From contig JALORY010000005.1 of assembly GCA_025458675.1 (NCBI GenBank), positions 1-40,777 of the forward strand: a DNA stretch of 40,777 nucleotides, in the 5' to 3' direction. The position numbers were made by a program, and so were the translations under genes. The stretch is from Gammaproteobacteria bacterium. GTDB taxonomy: Bacteria; Pseudomonadota; Gammaproteobacteria; Chromatiales; Chromatiaceae. Positions 9,866 to 18,622 of the stretch are shown here, in pieces. Each line of letters begins with the position of its first letter. The first letter of the stretch is position 1. The notes beneath the pieces were generated by a model. That model ran no database searches. It saw nothing but the letters and a program-made list of their open reading frames with translations, and was not told the DNA's origin.

Positions 9866-10264
9866 TCACGGGCAGCCCATGGTCGCCTTCATCTCCTTCA
9901 TGCGGCCGGCCTGCACTCCGGTGGCGAGGCCCTTCGCCTTCTCCTTGTCACCCGCGTAGATGGCGGGGACGATCTCGTTCTCGCGGGTCGCCTTGAAGGC
10001 GTCCCACACCGGCTTGAAGGCGTTCGCCTTCGCCGCGTCGGGTCCGCTCGCCATCGCGGCGAGCTCCGCGTCCACCGCCTTGCTGGCCGCCTGTATCTTC
10101 GCCTTGTAGCCGTCGAACTTGGTGGCGTCCGCCTCGCCGAGCAGCGCGACGAGCTGGGTGCGGGCCTCGCCGAGATTGGTGCAGACGTCCGCCGGGCCGG
10201 CGGCCCCTGCGATGCCGGCGGAGAGCAGTGCGGCGGCCGCCGCGAGCGTCGGGATGTGCTTCAT
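9866..10264 (-). CDS. Secreted helical hypothetical protein
   Basis: MKHIPTLAAAAALLSAGIAGAA signal peptide; Ala/Lys-rich helical mature region; no CxxCH. Confidence 0.65.
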   Translation of the reverse strand: MKHIPTLAAAAALLSAGIAGAAGPADVCTNLGEARTQLVALLGEADATKFDGYKAKIQAASKAVDAELAAMASGPDAAKANAFKPVWDAFKATRENEIVPAIYAGDKEKAKGLATGVQAGRMKEMKATMGCP

Positions 10265-10427
10265 GTCGCGATCCTCCTGGGGTCGGGTGGGGTGCCCCGC
10301 GGGCGCCGGTCGGACGCCCGCGGGGATCGACCATGCTTAGGATCCGGCCGACGGCGCGCCACGGGAGCCGTCAAGAATCCGCATCGTCGGCGCCACGCTG
10401 CGTGCCGGCACCGGCGTGCCGGCGGGG

Positions 10428-11030
10428 TCACTGCCCGCGCGGGGTGCGACGCAGGGCTTCCCGGTTGAGGGCCAGCCACTGCAGGGCGATCAGCGGCCAC
10501 GCCGAGTCGATCGCCCCGTCGCGCAGCAGCGCAAGCGCCTGCGCCGCCTCGACGCGGCGGACGCGGATGTCCTCGCCCTCGTCGGCGAGACCGGCGTGTG
10601 GCTGCGCCGTGCCGGCGTCCACGAGGCCGCAGTACAGGTGGGTGGTCTCGTTCGAACGGTGCGGGCTGGTGTAGAAGCGGCCGACGGGGACGAGTTGCGT
10701 CACCCGGCAGCCGGTCTCCTCGAGGCACTCGCGGCGCGCCACGTCCTCGGGCCGCTCGCCTCGCTCGATGCGGCCGGCGACGATCTCGAGCAGCCAGGCG
10801 TCCGGTCCCCGCTCGATCGCCCCCACCCGGAACTGCTCGATCAGCACGACCTCGTCGCGATCCGGGTCGTAGGGCAGCAGCGCCGCGACGTCGGCGCTGA
10901 CGAGCCGCTCGCGGACGAGCGGGCGGCTCAGCCCGCCGGCGTAGAGGCTGTGCCGGAGCTTGAGTCGCTCGAGCCGGAAGAAGCCGTCGAACGCCGTCTC
11001 GGCGTGCAGCAGTTCGATCGTCTTGGTCAT
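10428..11030 (-). CDS. nudF: Nudix hydrolase, ADP-ribose pyrophosphatase-like
   Basis: Nudix box GRIERGERPEDVARRECLEETG within MTKTIELLHAETAFDGFFRLERLKLRHSLYAGG... Confidence 0.88.
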   Translation of the reverse strand: MTKTIELLHAETAFDGFFRLERLKLRHSLYAGGLSRPLVRERLVSADVAALLPYDPDRDEVVLIEQFRVGAIERGPDAWLLEIVAGRIERGERPEDVARRECLEETGCRVTQLVPVGRFYTSPHRSNETTHLYCGLVDAGTAQPHAGLADEGEDIRVRRVEAAQALALLRDGAIDSAWPLIALQWLALNREALRRTPRGQ

Positions 11031-11177
11031 CGGGAGCCCCCGGGTGTCCCCGTTCCTTGCGCTGTCGCGCGGATGCTGCGGAAGATAACGGGCACGCGAG
11101 CGGATTGGCCAAGCCGTTTCGTGGGTGCGCCGCGCGAGCAGCGGCGCCCGGCGTGCTGCGCTACGTAGATACACTGA

Positions 11178-11570
11178 GTGGATACACGCATGGCCGGTCG
11201 CGCCGCCGCGCGCTATTTTTCCCTGCGCCGTCAGGCACGTCCGCATGCGGCGGGCCGCGCGGCGATGCCGCAGGGGGCCGAAGTGACACAGGACCGGATC
11301 GACTCGCTGGATCCCCGTCTTCCCGACGCAGCCGCGCCGTCCGAATGCCGCGTCTGCGGGGCGGTCCTCAGCACGTTCGCCATGCTCGCCGGGACGGTGG
11401 CGTTCTCGCTGATCGTCGTCAGCGCCCACTTCGACCTGACGCCGGCTGTCGCCTTCACCGTCGGGTTGCCCATCGCCGTGGGGGTGCTGGCCCTGCTCTC
11501 GTTGGCCCGCACCGCACTGCGGGTCACCCGCGGCGAGGCCGGTGCCGGCCGGAGCCTGCGCTCGTCCTGA
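11178..11570 (+). CDS. Small two-TM hypothetical membrane protein
   Basis: CRVCG motif followed by two hydrophobic segments; start uncertain. Confidence 0.5.
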   Translation: MDTRMAGRAAARYFSLRRQARPHAAGRAAMPQGAEVTQDRIDSLDPRLPDAAAPSECRVCGAVLSTFAMLAGTVAFSLIVVSAHFDLTPAVAFTVGLPIAVGVLALLSLARTALRVTRGEAGAGRSLRSS

Positions 11571-11657
11571 AGCTGCCGGGCTCCGCGGGCCCGCCTGCCT
11601 AAACCCCGTCAACTGCGTGCTCGGCGCGTCGGCCACGGCGAGGCCATAATCGGCGTC

Positions 11658-12470
11658 GTGCGTGCCGAAGCCTCCGCTCCCGTTTCCGTCCTCGCGGCGC
11701 TGCTGCGCGAGCTCGCGCCGGTGCGCGTGGCGGTGAGTGGCGGCGTGGACAGCATGACGCTCGCGCTGGTCGCCGGCCGGGAGCTCGCTGACGCCGTGGA
11801 GGTGGTGCACGCCGCCTCCCCCGCGGTGCCCGCCGAGGCGACCGCCCGGGTGCGCGCCGTCGGGGCCGCCGAGGGCTGGCGGGTGCACGTGATCGACGCG
11901 GGCGAGTTCGCTGACGAGGCCTATCTCGCCAACCCTTACGACCGCTGCTTTCACTGCAAGAGCCACCTCTATCGCGCGATGGCCCGGCTCGGCGGCGGCC
12001 TCCTGCTGTCGGGCGCCAACACCGACGACCTCGACGACTATCGCCCCGGCCTCGCGGCCGCGCGGGACCACGGCGTGCGCCACCCGTTCGTCGAGTGCGG
12101 TATCGACAAGTCCGGGGTGCGGGCCCTCTGCGCGAGCCTCGGCTACCGCGACATCGCGGCGCTGCCCGCGGCGCCCTGCCTGTCCAGCCGGATCGAGACG
12201 GGGCTGCGCATCGAGCCCGGGACGCTGGCGTTCGTGCACGCGGTGGAGTCGGCGCTGCGCGAAGGTCCGGGACCCCTGGTCGTCCGTTGCCGCGTCCGGC
12301 GCGACGGCGTCGTGGTCGAACTGGACGAGGCCGCCCTGCAGTCACTGCGCGCCGGCGACGAAGAGGGGTGGCGGCAGCGGATCGCCGCGCTTGCCGCAGC
12401 CAACGGGCTCGCGCCGGAGATCCGCTTCGAGCCCTACCGCCGGGGGAGTGCGTTTGTCGCAGCCAGCTGA
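11658..12470 (+). CDS. larE: LarE-type ATP-dependent sulfurtransferase (PP-loop)
   Basis: PP-loop AVSGGVDSMTLALVA; NPYDRCFHCKSHLY; GANTDDLDDYRPG; APCLSSRIETG. Confidence 0.92.
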   Translation: MRAEASAPVSVLAALLRELAPVRVAVSGGVDSMTLALVAGRELADAVEVVHAASPAVPAEATARVRAVGAAEGWRVHVIDAGEFADEAYLANPYDRCFHCKSHLYRAMARLGGGLLLSGANTDDLDDYRPGLAAARDHGVRHPFVECGIDKSGVRALCASLGYRDIAALPAAPCLSSRIETGLRIEPGTLAFVHAVESALREGPGPLVVRCRVRRDGVVVELDEAALQSLRAGDEEGWRQRIAALAAANGLAPEIRFEPYRRGSAFVAAS

Positions 12471-13158
12471 ACCGGGATCGCAGGTCGTGATCGACTTCGC
12501 GCGCGGGGCGCGGATCGGCCTCGAGGAGGCCGTCTACTGCGCGCACAAGCATTCGGCGCAGATCGAGCACGTGCTCGCCGAGCACGACGCGCGGGGTCGT
12601 CCCTGTCTGCTGACGCGCCTGTCCCCCCAGCAGCACGCGGCCCTGGACGGTGCCTGGCACGCGCGGCTCGACTACGAGCCGGTCTCGCGCACCGCCTTCT
12701 ACCGCGCCGTGCCGGCGCCCGCGGGACCGCCGCAGGTCGCCATCGTCAGCGGGGGGAGCTCCGACGCCCCCGTGTGCGGCGAGGCGGCGCGCACGCTCGC
12801 GTTCCACGGCGTCGCCAGCCGGCGTTTCGAGGACGTCGGCGTGGCCGGGTTGTGGCGACTGATGGACCGGATCGAGGAGATCCGCGCCCACCCCGTCGTG
12901 ATCGCGGTCGCGGGCATGGAGGGCGCGCTGTTCAGCGTGCTCGGCGGGCTCGTCGGCAGCGTCGTCATCGCCGTGCCGAGCTCGGTCGGCTACGGCGTGG
13001 CCGCGGCCGGCGAGCTGAGCCTCAGGTCCGCGCTCGCGAGCTGCGCCCCGGGCATCGTCACGGTCAACATCGACAACGGCTACGGCGCCGCCTGCGCCGC
13101 CCTGCGGGCGCTCGCCGTGGCCCGCGCGACACTGCCAGTCGGTGCGATCCCCGGCTGA
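12448..13158 (+). CDS. larB: LarB, nickel-pincer cofactor biosynthesis (AIR carboxylase-like)
   Basis: VAIVSGGSSDAPVCGEAARTLAFHG, VIAVAGMEGALFSVLGGLV, VIAVPSSVGYG, CAPGIVTVNIDNGYGAACAAL; overlaps larE by 23 bp (start GTG 12448 or TTG 12454). Confidence 0.93.
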   Translation: MRLSQPAEPGSQVVIDFARGARIGLEEAVYCAHKHSAQIEHVLAEHDARGRPCLLTRLSPQQHAALDGAWHARLDYEPVSRTAFYRAVPAPAGPPQVAIVSGGSSDAPVCGEAARTLAFHGVASRRFEDVGVAGLWRLMDRIEEIRAHPVVIAVAGMEGALFSVLGGLVGSVVIAVPSSVGYGVAAAGELSLRSALASCAPGIVTVNIDNGYGAACAALRALAVARATLPVGAIPG

Positions 13159-13160
13159 CC

Positions 13161-13182
13161 GTCGCGGGGCCCGTTCCGCGAC
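13161..13182. terminator. Short inverted repeat between convergent genes
   Basis: GTCGCGG-ggcccgtt-CCGCGAC between larB (ends 13158) and the DsrC-like gene (ends 13187); no T-tract. Confidence 0.35.
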
Positions 13183-13186
13183 CCCG

Positions 13187-13527
13187 TCAGAGCGAGCGGC
13201 AGAGGTAGTCCGGCAGGCCCGCGATCCGGCACGCCTGCTCGCAGCCGCCGTCCGGGAAGAGCCGGCCGATCGCCTCGCCGGCCGACGTGCGCTCCCGGCC
13301 CAGCGATTCGCCGAGCGCCCGGTACATGGCGCGGGCCGGCGGCGGGATCAGGTGCCCGCAGTAGAAGTCGCGCAGGAAGCGGATGACTGCCCAGTGGCCG
13401 GCCTGCAGCTGCAGGCCCTCCTCCTCCGCAAGGCCGCGCGCCACCTCGTCGTCCCAGGCCCAGAAATCGGCCATGAACCCCATGTGATTGAAGTCGAGCT
13501 GCCGCCCTCGCACCTGCATCGGGACCA
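13187..13527 (-). CDS. DsrC/TusE-like sulfur-relay protein, divergent C-terminus
   Basis: GLQLQAGHWAVIRFLRDFYCGHLIPPPARAMYRALGE and C-terminal GGCEQACRIAGLPDYLCRSL; ATG 13527 preceded by GAGGAGG. Confidence 0.85.
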
Positions 13528-13776
13528 TCACACTCCTCCTCTGTCGTTGTCGTCGGCCGGCGGCGCCGAACTGCGGACCGCGGCACCACGGCGCTTCGGC
13601 CGGAACCTGCGAACCGTTAGCAGTCCGGGGCCGGGGCGTGAGCCGGTTCACGGTTTCCGGGACGTCGACGAGGTCCGGGCCGAGAGCGGGACCGGCAGAC
13701 TCCCTGGCGGCGGGTGCTATCCAGCAGGGGGGCGGTCGCGGCACAATACCGCCCCTGTCTTCGGGGGATACCGGCC

Positions 13777-14436
13777 GTGCGCGCCTGGATATACGACAGG
13801 GCCTTCTCCGGCCTGACGACCAACTGGTACCGCGAGGTGCTCAAGCGGCTGCCGCGCGGGGCCCGGCTGCTCGACGTGGGCATCGGCACCGGCGCGTCGC
13901 TCGCGCGCAGCGCGCAACTGGTGCGCGAGCGCCGGCTGCACGTCGTCGGCCTGGACATCGACGACACCTACCTGCGGCGCTGCCGCCAGCGCCTGGCCGA
14001 CGCCGGCCTCGCCCGCCACGTCACGGTGAAGCTCGAGTCCGTCTACGACCACCACGACGGCCCCTACGACGCGGTCTACTTCAGCGCCAGCTTCATGCTG
14101 CTGCCCGAGCCCGTGCGGGCGCTGCGGCATGTCTCGCGGCTGCTCGCTCCCGGCGGGCGCGTCTACTTCACCCAGACGATCCACGCCAAGAAGTCGCCGG
14201 TGATGGAGCGGCTCAAGCCGCTGCTGCACCGGATCACGACCATCCACTTCGGCCGGGTGACGTACGAGGAGGAGTTCGTCGCCGCGATCCGCCAGGCCGG
14301 CCTGCAGGTCGACGAGTGGCAGACCCTCGGGCGGGCGAGCAACCTGCGCTTCTGCCTGGCGACGGCCAAGCGGCCCCAGACGCGGCCCGTGGACGTCGCG
14401 GTGGGCGTTCCGGCCGCACGGCTCGCCGTCGGCTAG
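13777..14436 (+). CDS. Class I SAM-dependent methyltransferase
   Basis: LLDVGIGTGASLARSA, VVGLDIDDTYLRRCRQRL, LLPEPVRALRHVSRLLAPGGRVYFTQT. Confidence 0.85.
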   Translation: MRAWIYDRAFSGLTTNWYREVLKRLPRGARLLDVGIGTGASLARSAQLVRERRLHVVGLDIDDTYLRRCRQRLADAGLARHVTVKLESVYDHHDGPYDAVYFSASFMLLPEPVRALRHVSRLLAPGGRVYFTQTIHAKKSPVMERLKPLLHRITTIHFGRVTYEEEFVAAIRQAGLQVDEWQTLGRASNLRFCLATAKRPQTRPVDVAVGVPAARLAVG

Positions 14437-14443
14437 CCGGCCC

Positions 14444-14953
14444 TCACTTCAGCTGCCCGGCGTCGAGGTCCTTCAGGAGCTGCGGCGTGACGTCGTCGTG
14501 GCGGACCACGCGTGTGCCCTTGTGGTCGCGCAGAAATTCCTCGGCCTCCGCCCGCGTCGCGAAGGGCACCAGCTCGTGGCCCATCGGCCCGAGGGTGTCT
14601 GACCCGATCACGTACCAGGCGTCCCTGGCGGCGATCCGCGTGACGCCGTAGTACTCGGTGACGCCGACGGCGGCGATGTCCTCGGCCCGGTGGCCGGGCG
14701 CCCAGCGCGGCAGGTCCAGCAGGTACTTGTACAGATCCTTGGCGCCATCGAAGTGGTGCGCGTGACCGTCCCGGTAGAGCACGGTCGCGATCCAGTCCGG
14801 GTAGCGCGCCACGAACATGCCGCAGACGGGGCAGGTGTCGCGCTCGCCGGGGCCCGGCAGGTCCAGGGCGAGGGCAGGCCCCGCCAGCGCGAGGCCCAGA
14901 AGAAGGGCGCCCGCCGCGCGGCGGGCGCCCTCGAGCGTCGGGCGCGAGAGCAC
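14444..14953 (-). CDS. NosL-family copper-chaperone-like protein
   Basis: Signal peptide then RDTCPVCGMFVARYPDWIATVLYRDGHAHHFDGAKDLYKYLL, typical NosL. Confidence 0.88.
   Translation of the reverse strand: MLSRPTLEGARRAAGALLLGLALAGPALALDLPGPGERDTCPVCGMFVARYPDWIATVLYRDGHAHHFDGAKDLYKYLLDLPRWAPGHRAEDIAAVGVTEYYGVTRIAARDAWYVIGSDTLGPMGHELVPFATRAEAEEFLRDHKGTRVVRHDDVTPQLLKDLDAGQLK
14905..14930. repeat. 26-bp perfect palindrome GGGCGCCCGCCGCGCGGCGGGCGCCC
   Basis: Left half is the reverse complement of the right half; lies in the signal-peptide codons of the NosL gene, followed on the coding strand by TTCTTCT. Confidence 0.9.
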
Positions 14954-14958
14954 GTGCC

Positions 14959-15585
14959 TCAGCTCTTGCCTTCCATCATCTTGGCGCGCTTCTCCGCCCG
15001 CTTCTTGCGGATCATCAGCGTGTCGTCGGCCATGCTCGCATACGCAGCCTTGAGCGCCGCGTCGAAGTTGCCGAGCTCGCCGCCGTTCTCCTTCTGCGCT
15101 GCCTCGGCCACCGCCTTGCTGCCGAAGGCCTTCTTGCTCCGTGCCGTCATCACGCCGGGCAGCTTGGAGCCGATCAGGTAGGTGGCCTCGTCGACGTTGA
15201 CCAGCGGTTTTATCTCGGCGGCCGCGCCGAAGTCCGCCGCGTAGATCGCCTTCGGCCCGCGGTCGAGGTTGATGGCCAGGCTGATCGCCGCGCAGTGCAG
15301 CGAGCAGGTGCCATCGGCGAGGTCGTCGGCGTACTGCACGAGGTGCCGGCTGTGGTGGTACTGCTTGCGGTCCATGCCGCAGTAGGGGCACTTCGGGTAC
15401 TTCGCGAGCTCGTCCTTGAGCGGCTCCGGGTCGGGCTTGGTCTTGGGCACGAACTGCATCGGCGTGCCGTCGCCCTCGCAGGCGGCGTGCGCGGTGCTGC
15501 CCTGGGTGACCGCGAAGCCGGCCAGGCTGCCGACCGCGAGCAGCTTCAGCGCGTGACGGCGGTCGAGGTGGGTGTTGTCGCTCAT
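14959..15585 (-). CDS. Second NosL-related secreted protein
   Basis: MSDNTHLDRRHALKLLAVGSLAGFAVTQ signal; KCPYCGMDRKQYHHSRHLVQYADDLADGTCSLHCAAISLAI. Confidence 0.82.
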   Translation of the reverse strand: MSDNTHLDRRHALKLLAVGSLAGFAVTQGSTAHAACEGDGTPMQFVPKTKPDPEPLKDELAKYPKCPYCGMDRKQYHHSRHLVQYADDLADGTCSLHCAAISLAINLDRGPKAIYAADFGAAAEIKPLVNVDEATYLIGSKLPGVMTARSKKAFGSKAVAEAAQKENGGELGNFDAALKAAYASMADDTLMIRKKRAEKRAKMMEGKS

Positions 15586-15732
15586 CTCTACTGCTCCTGA
15601 GTGGGGAAACGCGGGTCCGTCGGACCTGGTGCGTCAGATACAACGCGCAGCGGGCCTCCGCCCTTGATGGGGAGCAAGCACGCCGGCTCTGGACGCCAAC
15701 CGGCGGTAGAAATGGGGCATTTCACACAGTCG

Positions 15733-16404
15733 TCAGCCGGCGAGGCCGCGCATGACGTCGTAGAAGACGAGGCCCTCGTAAAGTGTCCAGAGGCCGAGCG
15801 CCACGACGACGGCGCCGGCGACGTGCCGCGCTCGGCCGCAGGCCCGGTTGCCGAGCGCGCCGGAGAGCAGGCTGACGCCGAGCATCGCCGGCACGGTGCC
15901 GAGGCCGAAGGCCAGCATCAGGGCAGACGCCCGCGTCGGGCTCGCGGTCGCCGCCGCCTTGATCGCGACCGAGAAGACGAGGCTGCAGGGAACCAGCCCG
16001 TTCCCGACGCCGGCGAGGGCGTAGCGCCAGAGGTCCGGGCGTCCCGGCTTCGCAGAAGCGGGGCCGGGTACGGCCGCACAGCGTGCCGGTGCCGAGGCCC
16101 CGAGCACGCCGGCCAGCCCCAGACCGAGGACGACGATCACCAGGCCGGCGACGATCATCAGAAGGCCCTGCGCCTTGCCGAAGCCACCGACCTGCACGAT
16201 CACCTGGCCGAGCGCGGCGCCCGCCACGCCGAGGGCGACGTAGGTCGACACGCGCGCGCCGTGGTAGACGGCGGCGGGCAGGCCGCGCTGCGCGAGGCCC
16301 TGGTGCAGGAACAGCCCGCCCGCGAGGCCGGTGCACATGCCGAGGCAGTGCGGCGCGCCGGCGAGGCCGGCGGTGAAGGCGAGCAGCAGACCGGGCTCGC
16401 TCAC
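15733..16404 (-). CDS. SafE/UreH-like membrane protein
   Basis: LAFTAGLAGAPHCLGMCTGLAGG and ALAGVGNGLVPCSLVF motifs; multiple TM segments. Confidence 0.85.
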   Translation of the reverse strand: MSEPGLLLAFTAGLAGAPHCLGMCTGLAGGLFLHQGLAQRGLPAAVYHGARVSTYVALGVAGAALGQVIVQVGGFGKAQGLLMIVAGLVIVVLGLGLAGVLGASAPARCAAVPGPASAKPGRPDLWRYALAGVGNGLVPCSLVFSVAIKAAATASPTRASALMLAFGLGTVPAMLGVSLLSGALGNRACGRARHVAGAVVVALGLWTLYEGLVFYDVMRGLAG

Positions 16405-16925
16405 AGCAGGTCCGCGACGATGCGCTCGAAGACCTCGGGCGTGGACTCGCCGAGCACCTTCGCCCGCAGCCGGCCCTCGCGGTCGATGAAGAACGTGGTG
16501 GGCAGGCCGATCACGCCGTAGCGGCGGCTGACGCGCCCGTCCACGTCGAGCAGCGTCTCGTAGCTGACGCCGAGGCGGCGCACGAAGCGCTCCGCGGTCG
16601 CCGGGTCCTGGCGCACGTTCACCGCCAGGATGCGCAGCCCCCGGTCCCGGTACTTGCGGTACACCGGCTCGAGCTGGGTCATCTCGCTCTCGCAGAAGGG
16701 GCACCAGTCGGCCCAGAAGCGCAGCGCGACCACCTCGCCGCGTGCCTGGGCGGGGAACTCCACGGGGCGGTGCGCGAGGTCGTCGAGCGTGAACGACGGC
16801 ACTACCGCGCCGGTCTCGAGCTTCGGTATGGCGTCGCCGCAGCTGCCCAGGGCGAGCAGGAGCGCGACAAGGCACGCGCGCAGCGACGCGGTCACCACGC
16901 GACTCGCACCGGCCGGTACCCCCAC
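16401..16925 (-). CDS. TlpA/ResA-like thioredoxin-fold protein
   Basis: ALRFWADWCPFCESEMTQLEPVYRKY (CPFC), YGVIGLPTTFFIDREG; N-terminal Cys after hydrophobic segment. Confidence 0.9.
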   Translation of the reverse strand: MGVPAGASRVVTASLRACLVALLLALGSCGDAIPKLETGAVVPSFTLDDLAHRPVEFPAQARGEVVALRFWADWCPFCESEMTQLEPVYRKYRDRGLRILAVNVRQDPATAERFVRRLGVSYETLLDVDGRVSRRYGVIGLPTTFFIDREGRLRAKVLGESTPEVFERIVADLL

Positions 16926-16938
16926 GGGCTGCCTCCCT

Positions 16939-17946
16939 CTACCACCAGACGCCCACCATCGTGAGCCCGGACCGGAGGATCGTCCAGGCGGCGACCGCGT
17001 AGAAGAGCCCGAAGCCGGCGAGCGCGAGCCACGTCAGGCGCCGCGTCTCCCCCGGCACCGCGGCGGCGAGGCTGGGCACGCCGCGCCAGGGCGCCACGGC
17101 GGCCGCGCCCAGCGCCAGGGCAGCCCCGGCGAACAGCGGCAGGTAGAGCCAGTAGCCGACGTGGTCGTGGCCCGCCTTGAGCACGCAGAAGGGACAGTGG
17201 TGGTGCGGGTGCTCGTAGACGTAGAGGGCGATCAGCGAGACCACGGCCGCCAGCGCGACCAGGAAGGCGGCGAGCGCGCTGCCGCCGAAGACCCAGCCGC
17301 CGGAGCCGCGGCGCAGCAGCCACGCGCCGCTGCCCGCGACCAGCACGCCGCTCGCGCCCAGTGCGACCGCGGCGTCGCGCGGCGCGGTGCCGGCGACCTC
17401 GCCGGCCACGCCAGCCGAGTCGGGCGAGAACAGCGCCCCGCAGCACGACGTGATCACGTCCGGCTGCAGGTTGAGGAAGTAGAGCGCCTGCACGACGGCG
17501 CCGGCGGCCACCAGGGGGACGATGCCGAGCAGCAGGCCGTACTTCACCCGGATGAGCGGGTAGTCCCAGCCCTGGTTGTCGAGGCGGTTCAGCGTGAGCC
17601 ACACCGCCCCGGCGAAGAACGCAGCGATCTGGAGGAACAGGGTCGGCCAGCCCCAGCGGTTCACGTTGAGCACGCCGGTCGCGCACATCGCGCCGACGAA
17701 CTGCGTGTGCATCGCCTCGGCGTTGTACACGAACAGCAGCAGCGACAGGGCCTCGGCCCCGCAGCAGAAGGCGACGAGCGTGGCGATCAGGTAGGTGCGG
17801 CGCTCGAGGCGCAGCTGCCGCTCGCTGCCGCTCGTGATGTCCCAGTGCCGCAGCACGCGGACGGCGAAGGCGGCGGCGAGCGTCATGAGCAGGGTCACGA
17901 CCGCGGAGACTGCGAGCAGGGCGAGGACCGCGGGGTTCAGCAGCAC
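16939..17946 (-). CDS. Polytopic membrane protein with paired cysteines, unknown function
   Basis: Many TM segments; AFCCGAEAL, TSCCGALFS, YEHPHHHCPFCVLKAGHDHVGY. Confidence 0.8.
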   Translation of the reverse strand: MLLNPAVLALLAVSAVVTLLMTLAAAFAVRVLRHWDITSGSERQLRLERRTYLIATLVAFCCGAEALSLLLFVYNAEAMHTQFVGAMCATGVLNVNRWGWPTLFLQIAAFFAGAVWLTLNRLDNQGWDYPLIRVKYGLLLGIVPLVAAGAVVQALYFLNLQPDVITSCCGALFSPDSAGVAGEVAGTAPRDAAVALGASGVLVAGSGAWLLRRGSGGWVFGGSALAAFLVALAAVVSLIALYVYEHPHHHCPFCVLKAGHDHVGYWLYLPLFAGAALALGAAAVAPWRGVPSLAAAVPGETRRLTWLALAGFGLFYAVAAWTILRSGLTMVGVWW

Positions 17947-17947
17947 G

Positions 17948-18622
17948 CTAGCCTCCGGCCAGGCGCCCGTCGCGCATCTCCACGACGCGGTCGACGACGG
18001 GGCTGTCGTAGACCTCGGGGTCGTGGCTCGACAGCAGCACCGTCTTCCCCGCCGCCCGGAGGTCCCCGACGATCCCCATGAAGTCGCGCGACAGCTGGGT
18101 GTCGAGATTGGCCGTCGGCTCGTCGGCGACGAGCACGCGCGGATCGTTGACCAGCGCCCGGCAGATGGCGGTGCGCTGCGCCTCGCCGCCGGACAGCCAC
18201 TCGACGCGATAGCCCGCCTTGGCCGCGAGGCCGAACTGCGCGAGCAGGTCGTGGGCGCGGGCCTCGAGGCGCCGGCGCGGGCCGCCGAGCGGATAGGCCG
18301 GCAGCATCACGTTCTCGAGGACCGTGACGCCCTTGATCAGGTTGAACTGCTGGAAGATGAACCCGAAGGTCCCGCGCCGCACCGCGGTGAGGAAGCGTTC
18401 GGGCAGGCCCGACAGCAGCTGCGTCTCGAACAGGATCCGGCCCGCGGTGGGCCGCGACAGGCAGCCGATCATCGACAGCAACGTGGTCTTGCCCGAGCCG
18501 CTCGGACCCTTGAGCACCGTGACGCGGTTCGCGTCGACGGTGAGGCTCACGCCGCGGATCGCCCAGAACTCGTTCGGGCGCCCCTGATTGAAGGCCTTGC
18601 GGACGTCGACGAGCTCGATCAT
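17948..18622 (-). CDS. ABC transporter ATP-binding protein, LolD/MacB-like
   Basis: Walker A GPSGSGKTTL, signature LSGGEAQR, Walker B VLVADEPTANLD. Confidence 0.93.
   Translation of the reverse strand: MIELVDVRKAFNQGRPNEFWAIRGVSLTVDANRVTVLKGPSGSGKTTLLSMIGCLSRPTAGRILFETQLLSGLPERFLTAVRRGTFGFIFQQFNLIKGVTVLENVMLPAYPLGGPRRRLEARAHDLLAQFGLAAKAGYRVEWLSGGEAQRTAICRALVNDPRVLVADEPTANLDTQLSRDFMGIVGDLRAAGKTVLLSSHDPEVYDSPVVDRVVEMRDGRLAGG

Noticed and set aside
11031-12239. N-terminal part of the 603-aa minus ORF 10428..12239
   Set aside because: Antisense to larE and the small membrane protein; real Nudix protein begins at MTKTIELL (11030).
7298-13158. Calling a complete lactate racemase operon
   Set aside because: larA, the racemase itself, is not in the window; only cofactor genes are seen.
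13187-13527. Annotating as TusE for tRNA 2-thiolation
   Set aside because: The C-terminal Cys spacing and tail differ and tusBCD are not adjacent.
16630-18081. 483-aa plus ORF opposite the TlpA and Cys-rich membrane genes
   Set aside because: No domain, biased composition, antisense to supported genes.
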